Below are positions 29,528 through 38,677 of a stretch of DNA of 64,000 bases, piece by piece. The stretch covers positions 1-64,000 of the forward strand of contig CANHVY010000019.1 in NCBI GenBank assembly GCA_947464185.1, given 5' to 3'. Below the pieces are notes generated by a model that had not been told where the DNA came from, did no database searches, and saw only the letters and a program-made list of their open reading frames with translations. The stretch is from Burkholderiales bacterium. GTDB taxonomy: Bacteria > Pseudomonadota > Gammaproteobacteria > Burkholderiales > Burkholderiaceae_C. Numbering within the stretch: position 1 is the stretch's first letter; each line of letters starts with the position of its first letter. The position numbers and the translations under genes are program-made.

Positions 29528-30298
29528 ATGAAGGATGACGGCTTTCTGACTGCGAGGGAGGTTACCAAAAGCTTTGGCGGCCACCGGGCCGTCGACGCCT
29601 TCTCGTTTACCCTTGCCCGCGGGGCCATTGGCGGCCTGGTCGGGCCCAATGGCGCGGGCAAGACCACACTGTTCAACTGCCTGGCCGGCGCGCTCCAACC
29701 CACGTCCGGGCAGGTGAAGCTGGATGGCCGCGACATCACCGGCGCCTCGCCTGACCGCGTTTTCGCCGCAGGCCTCGCCCGCACCTTCCAGATCCCGCGC
29801 CCCTTTCCCGAGATGTCGGTGCTGGACAACGTGATGCTCGCACCCCGGGGCCAACTGGGCGAGCGCTTCTGGGCCAACTGGCTGCGTCCGCGCGCCGTGG
29901 CGCAGCAGGAGCGGGCGGTACAGGCCGCCGCGCGGCACTGGCTGGACTTCGTGGGCCTGTCGGCACTGGCGGCCGAGCCCGCGCGGGTGCTGTCGGGCGG
30001 TCAGCGCAAGCTGCTGGAACTGGCCCGCGTGATGGTGGCCGAGCCCAAGCTGGTGCTGCTGGACGAGCCCGGCGCCGGCGTCAACCCGGCGCTGCTGGAC
30101 CAGATCGTCGACCGGGTGGCCGAGCTCAACCGCCAGGGCGTGACCTTTCTCGTGATCGAGCACAACATGGACCTGGTGGCCACGCTGTGCAACCCGGTGA
30201 TGGTGATGGCCCAGGGCCGCATGCTGGCGCAAGGGCCGGCCGACGCCGTGCTGCGCGACGAGCGCGTGGTGCAGGCCTACCTGGGGGATGGCGCATGA
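29528..30298 (+). CDS. livG: Liv-type ABC transporter ATP-binding protein (LivG)
   Basis: 256-residue ATPase subunit on the cytoplasmic face. GPNGAGKTT (Walker A) near residue 42, signature LSGGQRKLLELARVM, Walker B VLLDEPGAGVNP and H-loop FLVIEHNM; the longer Q-loop insert and ARTFQIPRPFPEMSVLDNVM are LivG hallmarks. ATG 29528 is chosen; a GTG at 29492 adds 12 residues and neither has a clear ribosome site. First gene of livG-livF-livH-livM, divergent from the TIGR04076 gene. Confidence 0.92.
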   Translation: MKDDGFLTAREVTKSFGGHRAVDAFSFTLARGAIGGLVGPNGAGKTTLFNCLAGALQPTSGQVKLDGRDITGASPDRVFAAGLARTFQIPRPFPEMSVLDNVMLAPRGQLGERFWANWLRPRAVAQQERAVQAAARHWLDFVGLSALAAEPARVLSGGQRKLLELARVMVAEPKLVLLDEPGAGVNPALLDQIVDRVAELNRQGVTFLVIEHNMDLVATLCNPVMVMAQGRMLAQGPADAVLRDERVVQAYLGDGA

Positions 30299-30356
30299 GC
30301 GCGCCGGGCCGCTCCCCAGCGCTCATCCCGGCGTGCGAAGCGCGGAGGGTCGTCCC

Positions 30357-31124
30357 GTGACCGTGCCGGCGCTGCAGATCGAAGCCCTGGAGGCCGGCTA
30401 CGACCCCGGCCTGCCCATCGTGCGCGGTGCCAGCCTGAGCGTGGCGCAAGGCGAGATCGTCGCCGTGCTGGGCCCCAACGGGGCGGGCAAGTCCACCCTG
30501 GTCAAGGCCGTGGCCGGCCTGGTGCCGGTGAGCGCCGGCCGCGTGCTGCTGCTGGGGCAGGACATCACCCGCGTGCCCGCCCACCGCATGGTGTTCGAAG
30601 GCCTGGCCTTCGTGCCGCAGACCGAGAACGTGTTTGCGAACCTCACCATTGCCGAGAACCTGGAGCTGGCGGCCTCGCTGCTGAAGGCCCGGGGCGCGCA
30701 GCGGGCGCAGCGCCTGGAGCCGGTGTACGCGATGTTCCCGGACCTGGCGCGCCAGCGTGCCCTGGATGCCGGGCGCCTGTCGGGTGGACAGCGCCAGATG
30801 CTGGCCGTGGCGCGCGCCTTGATCGCGCAGCCGCGCTTGCTGATCCTGGACGAGCCCTCGGCGGGCCTGAGCCCCAAGCTGGTGGGCGAGGTCTTCGCCA
30901 AGTTGCGCGAGGTGCGGGCCTCGGGGGTGACGGTGCTGCTGGTGGAGCAGAACGTCAAGGCCGCGCTGGCCCTAGCCGACCGAGCCGCCGTGCTGGTGGA
31001 GGGCTGCGAGCGCGTGGTGGCCCCCTGCGCCGAACTGCTGGCCGACGAACGCATGGCCGCGCTGTACCTGGGCCGCCATGCGGGTGCGGGCCAGGCCGTG
31101 GATGCCGTCAGGGAGGGTCACTGA
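30357..31124 (+). CDS. livF: Liv-type ABC transporter ATP-binding protein (LivF)
   Basis: 255-residue second ATPase subunit. GPNGAGKST, signature [15 protein letters not shown], Walker [13 protein letters not shown] and [12 protein letters not shown]. The GTG at 30357 is chosen because a GGAGGG ribosome site (30344-30349) is placed 7 bases before it and the conserved region ([10 protein letters not shown]) starts four residues on; an ATG at 30288 would overlap livG and add a low-complexity leader. Its stop overlaps the livH start by one base (TGATG). Confidence 0.9.
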   Translation: MTVPALQIEALEAGYDPGLPIVRGASLSVAQGEIVAVLGPNGAGKSTLVKAVAGLVPVSAGRVLLLGQDITRVPAHRMVFEGLAFVPQTENVFANLTIAENLELAASLLKARGAQRAQRLEPVYAMFPDLARQRALDAGRLSGGQRQMLAVARALIAQPRLLILDEPSAGLSPKLVGEVFAKLREVRASGVTVLLVEQNVKAALALADRAAVLVEGCERVVAPCAELLADERMAALYLGRHAGAGQAVDAVREGH

Positions 31125-32050
31125 TGCTGCAGATCATTGCCGACGGCCTGATCATCGGCTCGGTGGTGTCGCTGGGCGCCATCGGCCTGAGCCTGACCTT
31201 CTCCATCCTGCGCTTTTCCAACTTCGGCCATGGCGAGCTGCTGGCCTGGGGCGCGTACTTCGCGTTGACGCTGTTGTCGGTGTTCTCCGCGGTGGGCGGT
31301 GCGGCGGCTGTCAAGATCGGGCCCTTCAGCTTCGGCTGGCCGCTGCTGGCCGCGATGGCCGGTGCAGCGGCGCTCACGGCCCTGCTGATCCTGGCGCTGG
31401 ACACCGCGCTGTTCAAGCGCCTGCGCCGGCAGGGTGCCATCACGCTGGTGATCGCCAGCTTCGGCGCGGCCCTGGCGCTGCGCAACCTGCTGCTGTTCTT
31501 CTACGGCGGCGTGCCGCAGTACTACTCGCAGGACCTGCAGATCGCCGTGGCCCTGGTGCCGCGCAGCATCGCCGGCGGCATGCGCATGACGCCCGACCAA
31601 TTGCTGGTGCTGGCCCTGACCACGGTGACCGTGCTGGGCGTGCACCTGTTCCTCAAGTTCAGCACCCTGGGCCGGGCCATGCGCGCCACCTCGATGAACC
31701 CGCAGCTCGCCCGCGTGGCCGGCATCGACCCGGAGCGCGTGCTGCGCGCCACCTGGGTGATCGGCGGCGTGCTGGCAGCCGTGGCGGGCGTGTTTGCCGG
31801 CTTGACCGTGCAGTTGCGCCCCACCCTCGGCCTGGACCTGCTGCTGCCGCTGTTTGCCGCCGTCATCCTGGGCGGCATCGGGTCGGTGGGCGGCGCCGTG
31901 CTGGGCGGCCTGATCGTGGGCCTGGCCGAGAGCGCTTCGGTGCACATCGTGGGCGCGGAGTACCGCGCCGCGGCGGCCTTCGCGGTGCTGATCGCCATCC
32001 TGCTGGTCAAGCCCAACGGGCTGTTCGGCGAGCCGCAGGAGGGGCGGTGA
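31124..32050 (+). CDS. livH: Liv-type ABC transporter permease (LivH)
   Basis: 308-residue inner-membrane permease with about eight hydrophobic segments. IIADGLIIGSVVSLGAIGLS at the start, FSNFGHGELLAWGAY, MRATSMNPQLARVAGID and ILGGIGSVGGAVLGGLI are characteristic of LivH. It pairs with LivM to form the channel. TGATG overlaps at both ends make livF-livH-livM translationally coupled. Confidence 0.93.
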   Translation: MLQIIADGLIIGSVVSLGAIGLSLTFSILRFSNFGHGELLAWGAYFALTLLSVFSAVGGAAAVKIGPFSFGWPLLAAMAGAAALTALLILALDTALFKRLRRQGAITLVIASFGAALALRNLLLFFYGGVPQYYSQDLQIAVALVPRSIAGGMRMTPDQLLVLALTTVTVLGVHLFLKFSTLGRAMRATSMNPQLARVAGIDPERVLRATWVIGGVLAAVAGVFAGLTVQLRPTLGLDLLLPLFAAVILGGIGSVGGAVLGGLIVGLAESASVHIVGAEYRAAAAFAVLIAILLVKPNGLFGEPQEGR

Positions 32051-33006
32051 TGACCGACTTGCTGAGCACTCTGTCCGGCTGGCTGTCCTACGGCAGCTTC
32101 TTCCTCGTCTTCGCCGCCACCTTCGCCATCATCGTGCTGGGCCTGAACCTGCAGTGGGGCTTCACGGGGCTGTTCAACGTGGGCGTGGCCGGCTTCGTGG
32201 CCGTGGGCGCCTACACCTCGGCCCTGCTGACCACCCCGGCCACGGCCGACCGCGCCCTCGGCCTGGGCTGGCCGGTGGCGGCGGGCTGGGTGGCGGCCAT
32301 GGGCACCTCAGGCCTGGCCGGGCTGGCGGTGGGCCTGGTGGCCTTGCGCCTGCGCAGCGACTACCTGGCCATCACCACCTTCGGCATCGCCGTCACCATT
32401 CAGCTGGTGGCCACCAACGCGCAGTGGCTCACGGGCGGCACCTTCGGTGTGCAGTTCATCCCCAAGCCGCTGCAGGGCTGGCTGGGCACCGGCACGCCAT
32501 GGACGCTGGCCTACTTGGGGCTGGTGGGCGCGCTGCTGCTGGCCGTCTACGCCGGGCTTCAGACCCTCACGCGCAGCCCCTGGGGCCGGGTGCTGCGCGC
32601 CATCCGCGAGGACGAAGGCGCGGCGGCATCGCTGGGCAAGCGCGCCTTCGTGTTCCGGCTGCAGAGCTTCGTCATCGGCAGCATGTTCATGGGTCTGGGG
32701 GGGGCGGTGTACGCGCACTTCGTGGGATACATCGCGCCAGAAGACTTCCTGCCCATCCTCACTTTCCAGATCTGGGCCATGCTGATCGTCGGCGGCTCGG
32801 GCAACCACCGCGGCGCCGTGCTCGGGGCCTTCGTGGTGTGGGGCTTCTGGGCCGCCGCCGGTACCTTGTTGCGCGGCTTCATCCCCCCTTCGGAGCAGGC
32901 ACGGGCTGCAGCCCTGCAGGTGGTGCTGATCGGGGTGCTGATCGCGGTGATGCTGCTGTGGCGGCCGCGCGGCCTGATCGGCGAGCAGATCCACACCGAC
33001 CGCTGA
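32050..33006 (+). CDS. livM: Liv-type ABC transporter permease (LivM)
   Basis: 318-residue permease partner of LivH. LNLQWGFTGLFNVGVAGFVAVGAY near the first helices, LRSDYLAITTFGIAV, VLRAIREDEGAAASLGK and GGSGNHRGAVLGAFVV are family signatures. ATG 32050 overlaps the livH stop; the longer open frame to 31078 is a shadow of livH. A fused spermidine-synthase-like gene follows 16 bases later. Confidence 0.92.
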   Translation: MTDLLSTLSGWLSYGSFFLVFAATFAIIVLGLNLQWGFTGLFNVGVAGFVAVGAYTSALLTTPATADRALGLGWPVAAGWVAAMGTSGLAGLAVGLVALRLRSDYLAITTFGIAVTIQLVATNAQWLTGGTFGVQFIPKPLQGWLGTGTPWTLAYLGLVGALLLAVYAGLQTLTRSPWGRVLRAIREDEGAAASLGKRAFVFRLQSFVIGSMFMGLGGAVYAHFVGYIAPEDFLPILTFQIWAMLIVGGSGNHRGAVLGAFVVWGFWAAAGTLLRGFIPPSEQARAAALQVVLIGVLIAVMLLWRPRGLIGEQIHTDR

Positions 33007-33022
33007 CCTCGAGACCCTGCGC

Positions 33023-35134
33023 ATGACGCTGTTTGCCTCCACCATCGCCCTGTCGGCGTTCCTGCTGTTCCTGGTGCAGCCCATCATCGCCAAGCAGATC
33101 CTGCCCTGGTTCGGCGGGTCGGCTGCGGTGTGGACCACTTGCATGGTGTTCTTCCAGTTCACGCTGCTGGCGGGTTACTTCTACGCCGACACGATGGTGC
33201 GCAAGGTGGCCCCGCGGCGGCAGGCCGTGGTGCACACCTCGCTGCTGCTGCTGAGCCTGGCGGTGCTGCCCATCGTGCCCAGCGAAGCGCTCAAGCCGGT
33301 GGATGGGTCGGACCCGACGCTGCGCATCCTGGGCCTGCTGGCACTGACCATCGGTCTGCCCTACCTCATGCTGTCCACCACGGGGCCGCTGGTGCAGGCC
33401 TGGTTTGCGCGCCGCTACGCCGGCGAGCGCGTCTACCGGCTGTATGCCCTGAGCAACGTGGCCTCGATGAGCGCCCTGATGGCCTACCCCCCACTGATCG
33501 AACCCCTGACCAGCGCCCGCGTGCAATCCTGGGGCTGGAGTGCGGCTTACGGCCTGTTCGCGCTGCTGGCGGTGCTGTCGGCCTGGGCCGGGGCGCGCGC
33601 GGCGGCCGGCTCCTCCGATGGGTCCGCGGTCGGGGGCACACCCCAGGCCGCGATGGCACAACCCATCGCCCAGGACAGCACCGCCACCCCGACCGAGGCC
33701 GCGCCCACTTGGGCACGCCAGGGGCTGTGGTTGTTGCTGTCGGCGCTGGGCTCGGTGATGTTGCTGGCCAGCACCACCCACATCACGCAGAACGTCGCCT
33801 CCATCCCCTTCCTGTGGGTGCTGCCGTTGTCGCTGTACCTGCTGACCTTCATCCTGTGCTTCGACGGCCAGGGCTGGTACCGCGCCGCGTGGATGCGCCC
33901 GGCCACGGCCTTGTTGTGCACGGCCATGCTCGGAGCGCTGACCTGGCGCCTGAAGTGGCCACAGGAGTGGCCCTGGATCGGCGTGGAAGAGGCCCTGATG
34001 CCCATCACCCAGGCCGTGCCGCTGTATGCCCTGGGCCTGTTTGCCGTGTGCATGTTCTGCCACGGTGAACTGGTGGCGCGAAAGCCTGCACCGGCACATC
34101 TCACGCGCTTTTATCTAATGGTGTCGCTGGGTGGTGCGGTGGGCGGACTGCTGGTGGGCCTGGTGGCGCCCGTGGTGTTCGACTGGACCTGGGAGCTGCC
34201 GCTGGCCCTGGTGCTGGCCGGCGCGCTGGTGCTGGGCTTGTCGTCGGGCTGGACGGCCCGAGGCTTTGCCCTGCTGTGCCTGGGCGCCTCGGTCTGGGCC
34301 GGCATGGGCTACCGCGACGACATCCGCTCGGCCGCGGTCGAGATCTCGCGCAACTTCTACGGCACGTTGCGCGTGCAGGCCTCGGGCACCGAGGGGCAGG
34401 CCAACGCCTCCTGGCGCCTGATGCACGGCGTGATCATCCACGGCGAGCAGTACCGCGCCGAGGAGCGCAAACGCGAGGCCACCACCTACTACGCGCCCAC
34501 CTCGGGCATCGGCCGCGCCATCACCCTGCTGCGCGAGGCCGCCCCGGGACAACCGCAGCGCGTGGGCCTGATCGGCCTGGGCGTGGGCACGCTGGCCACC
34601 TACGGCCGCGCAGGTGACCACTACCGCGTCTACGAACTGAACCCGGCCGTGCTGGATCTGGCCCGGCGCCGCTTCAGCTACCTCTCCGACAGCGCCGCCG
34701 AGATCGTCACGCCCTTGGGCGACGCCCGTCTGGTGCTGGAAGGGGAAGCACCGCAGCGTCTGGACATCCTGGCGGTGGACGCCTTCTCCAGCGACTCCAT
34801 TCCCGTGCACCTGATCACGCGTGAGGCCATGGCCACCTACCGGCGCCACGTGCACGACGGTGGCGCCATCGTCTTCCACATCAGCAACCGCTACCTGGAA
34901 CTGACAGGCGTCGTACGGCAACTGGCCGACAGCATCGGCTGGACGGCGATGCGCGTCGTGGACGAGCCGCCCAAGGACAGCGACGGCTACCACTCGGACT
35001 GGATCGTGGTCACGCGCAACCCGGGCCTGATCCTGGCGCTGCGCGAACAGGCCAAGGCCGAGGAGGCCAGCCCCGACCCGCGCTTGAAGCCCTGGACCGA
35101 CGACTACAACAACCTGTTCCAGGTGCTGAAGTAG
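33023..35134 (+). CDS. Fused MFS / spermidine-synthase-like protein
   Basis: 703 residues: an N-terminal membrane half with about twelve segments (AFLLFLVQPIIAKQILPWFGG opening, FQFTLLAGYFYAD, FLWVLPLSLYLLTF) joined to a C-terminal SAM-binding domain (VGLIGLGVGTLATYG, YELNPAVLDLARRRF, DILAVDAFSSDSIPVHL). The aminopropyltransferase fold is present, but DAFSSDSIP differs from the classical polyamine synthase motif, so polyamine synthesis is uncertain. Widespread in proteobacteria, function unproved. It lies 16 bases after livM and may share that transcript. Confidence 0.88.
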   Translation: MTLFASTIALSAFLLFLVQPIIAKQILPWFGGSAAVWTTCMVFFQFTLLAGYFYADTMVRKVAPRRQAVVHTSLLLLSLAVLPIVPSEALKPVDGSDPTLRILGLLALTIGLPYLMLSTTGPLVQAWFARRYAGERVYRLYALSNVASMSALMAYPPLIEPLTSARVQSWGWSAAYGLFALLAVLSAWAGARAAAGSSDGSAVGGTPQAAMAQPIAQDSTATPTEAAPTWARQGLWLLLSALGSVMLLASTTHITQNVASIPFLWVLPLSLYLLTFILCFDGQGWYRAAWMRPATALLCTAMLGALTWRLKWPQEWPWIGVEEALMPITQAVPLYALGLFAVCMFCHGELVARKPAPAHLTRFYLMVSLGGAVGGLLVGLVAPVVFDWTWELPLALVLAGALVLGLSSGWTARGFALLCLGASVWAGMGYRDDIRSAAVEISRNFYGTLRVQASGTEGQANASWRLMHGVIIHGEQYRAEERKREATTYYAPTSGIGRAITLLREAAPGQPQRVGLIGLGVGTLATYGRAGDHYRVYELNPAVLDLARRRFSYLSDSAAEIVTPLGDARLVLEGEAPQRLDILAVDAFSSDSIPVHLITREAMATYRRHVHDGGAIVFHISNRYLELTGVVRQLADSIGWTAMRVVDEPPKDSDGYHSDWIVVTRNPGLILALREQAKAEEASPDPRLKPWTDDYNNLFQVLK

Positions 35135-35144
35135 GCCGCAGCGA

Positions 35145-36725
35145 TCAGCCCGCCACGGCATCGCCCCAGGGCGACATCACTTCCGTGCAGCCCGTGTTGA
35201 GGGCGCCTTCACGCAGCACACCGGCCGGGCAGGCAAAGCTGTAGGGGAAGACCAGGCGCCGCGCCGCGGTGGTGGTCAGGGTGGCCGACAGTGCCGCCAG
35301 CACGTCGGGGGGCAGCGCCGCATCGGCGATGAGTTCCCCCACGCCGCTGACATCGATGCGCGGCTGGTGGAAGGCCTGCTCCAGGCTCATGCCGTGATCG
35401 GCGATGAAGGAGGCCAGCTGCATCACCGCGCCGATGATCTTGCGCCCGCCCGAGGCGCCCAGGGCGTAGCGCCGGGCGTCGGCCGTCTCGCCCACCACGG
35501 GGCAGTAGTTGGCCAGGCAGCGCTTGGCCGGGCCCAGCGAGTTCGGCTTGCCCTGCTCGGGGTCGAACCACATGATGCCGTTGTTCAGCAGTACGCCCGT
35601 CGAAGGCGACACCACGCGCGAGCCGAACAGCGACAGCAATGTCTGCGTGACGGCACAGAAGTTGCCGTGCCGATCCACCACGCTGAAATGCGTGGTGCAG
35701 GGCGGCGCCTGGGGCGACTCATGGTCGCCCATGTCGTTCAGGCGGGTGCGGAAGGCGGCATCCAGGGCCTGGGCCATGGCGACGTAGGCGGCAGCGTCCG
35801 GCCCGCCCTGCGCGGGCTGCAATACCCTCTCCAGTTGCTGCAGGGCCTGGGCCAGTGACGGGCCCCCGGTCAGGCCCGGGGCTGCATAGACGCGCCCGCC
35901 GCGGTAGGGGATGGTGAGCGGCTCCACGAACTCCGCACGGTAGCCGGCCAGGTCGTCCTCGTGCAGGCAGCCGCCCTTGGCCCGGATGTCGCGCGTCAGG
36001 TCGCGCGCCACCTGGCCCTCGTAGAACTCGCGCGGGCCACCGTCGGCCAAGCGCTGCAGCGTGGCAGCCAGGGCGCGCTGGTCCAGACGGCGTGCCGTGG
36101 TGGCCGCCCAAGTGCCGATGATGGGCCAGAGGCCTTCGTCCAGGAACATCGCGGCGGCATCGGGGTCGCGTGCCAGCGGCTTGGCGGTGGAGGCGGTGAC
36201 CAGGGCGGAGTACCAGTCCACGATCATGCCCTCGCGCGCCAGCGCCACGGCCGGCGCCACCAGCTCCGCCCAAGGCCGACGGCCGTAGGCGCCGTGCGCC
36301 AGGCCCATGCCGTCCACCACGCCGGGAATCGCCACGGCGGTGGCGCCCTGCACGTTACGGTCGTCCACCACCAGCGGCCAGGGAAAGAGATCCGAGGTAC
36401 GGCCGTCGCCCGTGAGCGGGTAGTCCGCCGGGTTCAGGCGGCGTGGCGAACGCATGCCGAAGTTCACCACCCGGGCCCGGCCTTCGTCGGCGCGCCACAG
36501 CACCATGCTGCCGCCTGCGGCCACGCCGCTCATCCAGGGCTCCACCACCCCCAGGGCGAAGGAAGTGGCCACAGCGGCATCCACAGCATCGCCGCCTGCA
36601 GACAGCACCGCCGCGCCCACGTCAGCCGCGCGGCGGTGCTGCGAAGCCACCACGCCGGCCTCGGTGGCCACCACGTGCTTGCGGATGTGCTGGGAATTGG
36701 AGAAGTTGTCAGCGCTCTGGGACAT
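35145..36725 (-). CDS. ggt: Gamma-glutamyltransferase family protein
   Basis: 526-residue Ntn-hydrolase that self-cleaves at a Thr. CTTHFSVVDRHGNFCAVTQT carries the expected nucleophile threonine at TTHFS; LNNGIMWFD, PNSLGPAKRCLANYCPV and GASGGRKIIGAVMQ are family segments. No signal peptide is evident at MSQSADNFSN, so it may be cytoplasmic or the true start could differ; members of this branch are often cytoplasmic acylases/GGT homologues. It lies 15 bases downstream of the TetR gene, which suggests a shared transcript. Converges with the preceding gene (10-base gap). Confidence 0.87.
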   Translation of the reverse strand: MSQSADNFSNSQHIRKHVVATEAGVVASQHRRAADVGAAVLSAGGDAVDAAVATSFALGVVEPWMSGVAAGGSMVLWRADEGRARVVNFGMRSPRRLNPADYPLTGDGRTSDLFPWPLVVDDRNVQGATAVAIPGVVDGMGLAHGAYGRRPWAELVAPAVALAREGMIVDWYSALVTASTAKPLARDPDAAAMFLDEGLWPIIGTWAATTARRLDQRALAATLQRLADGGPREFYEGQVARDLTRDIRAKGGCLHEDDLAGYRAEFVEPLTIPYRGGRVYAAPGLTGGPSLAQALQQLERVLQPAQGGPDAAAYVAMAQALDAAFRTRLNDMGDHESPQAPPCTTHFSVVDRHGNFCAVTQTLLSLFGSRVVSPSTGVLLNNGIMWFDPEQGKPNSLGPAKRCLANYCPVVGETADARRYALGASGGRKIIGAVMQLASFIADHGMSLEQAFHQPRIDVSGVGELIADAALPPDVLAALSATLTTTAARRLVFPYSFACPAGVLREGALNTGCTEVMSPWGDAVAG

Positions 36726-36740
36726 GCAGGATTCCGTTCA

Positions 36741-37397
36741 TCAAGTGTGGTGCCCGAGCCCGCCCACCACCAGCGCCGCAAAATGCGCCGAGGCCTCCAT
36801 CAGGTGGGCGCGGCGGGTTTCCTCGGTGGGCAGTTCCGCCCCCAGCGGACCGTCCAGTACCAGGCAGGCCAGGCCGTGCACATGGGCCCAGTGCATGCTG
36901 GCCAGCGCCGGGCTGAAGCGGCCGTCGTGCACGATGCGCACCAGCCGCTCGCATTCGGCTCGGGCTCCTTCAGCCGCCGCCAAGGCGCGGGGAAAGCGGG
37001 CGGCATCACACAGTTCGGGGCGGAACATCACGCGAAACACCGCCGGGTGTTCCAGCGCGAACCCGAGATAGGCCTCGGCCGCCCGGCGCAGCACCTCCGG
37101 TTTGCCGCCTTCGGCCGCGGCATCGTTGGCCAAGGCCATGCGACGAGCCAGTACCTCGAAGCCTTCGGTCACCAGTTCGGCGACGATGGATTCCTTGTCG
37201 GGAAAGTGGTGGTACGGCGCCTGGTGCGTCACCCCCGCACGCCGCGCCACCTCTCGCATGCTCAGTGCCGCCAGGCCGCCTGAGGCCAGAAGCTCACGGC
37301 TGGTTTCCAGCACACGCGCCCGCAGCGTCGGCGGCCCGCCATGGGATGCCGCCGCCAAGGTCGATGGGGCGCAAGCGCTTGAGGTCAAAGTCGGCAC
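36741..37397 (-). CDS. TetR/AcrR family transcriptional regulator
   Basis: 218 residues; helix-turn-helix ALSMREVARRAGVTHQAPYHHFPDK near residues 43-67, followed by an all-helical ligand domain (YLGFALEHPAVFRVMFRPEL). It diverges from an RND pump across a 164-base gap with two matching operators, so it almost certainly represses the pump. The start is read as GTG 37397; the HTH is unaffected by the choice. GGT follows on the same strand. Confidence 0.9.
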   Translation of the reverse strand: MPTLTSSACAPSTLAAASHGGPPTLRARVLETSRELLASGGLAALSMREVARRAGVTHQAPYHHFPDKESIVAELVTEGFEVLARRMALANDAAAEGGKPEVLRRAAEAYLGFALEHPAVFRVMFRPELCDAARFPRALAAAEGARAECERLVRIVHDGRFSPALASMHWAHVHGLACLVLDGPLGAELPTEETRRAHLMEASAHFAALVVGGLGHHT

Positions 37398-37451
37398 AGG
37401 TCAGGACAGGGCGGTGGCGTCGAAAGAGAGGGCTGACTCTGGACCATTGAC

Positions 37452-37480
37452 TTGACACTGTCAATACGGACCTCTAGCAT
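37452..37480 (+). promoter_or_regulatory. RND pump promoter with TetR operator 1
   Basis: TTGACA (37452-37457), a 17-base spacer and TAGCAT (37475-37480) form a good sigma-70 promoter. The -35 is embedded in a perfect palindrome TTGACA-C-TGTCAA (37452-37464), the likely TetR operator. Confidence 0.72.
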
Positions 37481-37493
37481 ACCGACGGTTAAC

Positions 37494-37506
37494 TTGACAC
37501 CGTCAG
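37494..37506. promoter_or_regulatory. TetR operator 2
   Basis: TTGACACCGTCAG, two changes from the palindrome at 37452, placed exactly 42 bases (four helical turns) downstream of it and after the -10, so a bound dimer would also block initiation. Confidence 0.6.
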
Positions 37507-37561
37507 GCCCTGCCCGTTCAACGCCATCCACAGCCCCCTGCCTCCCACCACCGCCAGCCGC

Positions 37562-38677
37562 ATGAACCCCGAGAACCCCGCGCGCCGCCAGCCCTCCCTC
37601 ATCCTGTTCACCAGCGCGCTCCTGGCGGCCGCGCTGCTTTCGGCCTGTCAACCGCCGCCAGCGGCGGTGGAGCCGGTGCGCGCGGTGCGCACCTGGGTGG
37701 TGGGCACCGCGCCAGCGCAGTCGCAGCTGGAGTTCGGCGCCGAGGTGCGGGCGCGGGTGGAGTCGCGGCTGGGGTTCCGGGTGCCAGGCAAGCTGGTGGA
37801 GCGGCCGGCGCAGTTGGGTCAGACGGTTCGCGCCGGGCAGGTGCTGGCGCGGCTGGACCCGCAGGACCTGAAGCTCGGTCAGGACGCGGCGCGGGCCGCG
37901 CTGGGTGCTGCCAAAGCCCAATCGGACGTGGCCGAGAGCGAGTTCAAGCGCTTCTTCACTTTGCGCGAGCAGGGCTTCATCAGCGGGGCTGAGCTCGAGC
38001 GGCGTGAGGCCACCGTGAAGAGCGCCCGCGCGGCCGTGGAACAGGCCGAGGCGCAGTGGCGCGTGCAGGCCAACCAGTCCGGCTATTCCACGTTGGCAGC
38101 CGATGCGACGGGCGTCATCACTGCGGTGGAAGCCGAGCCCGGCATGGTGCTGTCCGCCGGCGCGCCGGTGGTGCGACTGGCGCACGACGGCCCGCGCGAC
38201 GCCTGGTTCAACGTGCCGGAGGACCGCCTCGCGGCTGTGCGCGCCCTGCAGGGGCGCAGCGGCCAACTCAAGGTGAAGGGCTGGGGCCCGGACGCCCGCA
38301 CCTGGCCCGCCACGGTGCGGGAAATCGCAGCCGCGGCCGACCCCGCCACGCGCACGTTTCTGGTCAAGGCCGACCTGGGGTCCGCAGCGCTGGCGCTGGG
38401 ACAGACAGCCACCGTGATGCTGCCCGGGCCCGCGGCGCCCGCGGCCCTGATGTTGCCGTTGACGGCCCTGTTCGAGCACCAGGGCAAGACACAGGTCTGG
38501 GTGCTGGACCGCGCCAGCATGAGCGTGCAGATGCGAACCGTGCAACCTGTCGCGCCGCAAGGCAACCAGATCGTGATCGCCGGCGGTCTGCAACCTGGCG
38601 AAACCGTCGTCACGGCCGGGGTGCACACCCTGACGGCCGGGCAGAAGGTCACGCTGTACGTGGAGCCCAAGCCATGA
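37562..38677 (+). CDS. RND efflux periplasmic adaptor (lipoprotein)
   Basis: 371-residue membrane-fusion protein: lipobox LLSAC with lipidated Cys at 29, beta-barrel/lipoyl segments (RLGFRVPGKLVERPAQLGQTVRAG; VEAEPGMVLSAGAPVVRLAH) and a helical hairpin (AAKAQSDVAESEFKR...AAVEQAEAQWRVQ). It bridges the RND permease to an outer-membrane channel not encoded here. Its stop overlaps the permease ATG by 4 bases (ATGA). Regulated by the divergent TetR gene. Confidence 0.92.
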   Translation: MNPENPARRQPSLILFTSALLAAALLSACQPPPAAVEPVRAVRTWVVGTAPAQSQLEFGAEVRARVESRLGFRVPGKLVERPAQLGQTVRAGQVLARLDPQDLKLGQDAARAALGAAKAQSDVAESEFKRFFTLREQGFISGAELERREATVKSARAAVEQAEAQWRVQANQSGYSTLAADATGVITAVEAEPGMVLSAGAPVVRLAHDGPRDAWFNVPEDRLAAVRALQGRSGQLKVKGWGPDARTWPATVREIAAAADPATRTFLVKADLGSAALALGQTATVMLPGPAAPAALMLPLTALFEHQGKTQVWVLDRASMSVQMRTVQPVAPQGNQIVIAGGLQPGETVVTAGVHTLTAGQKVTLYVEPKP

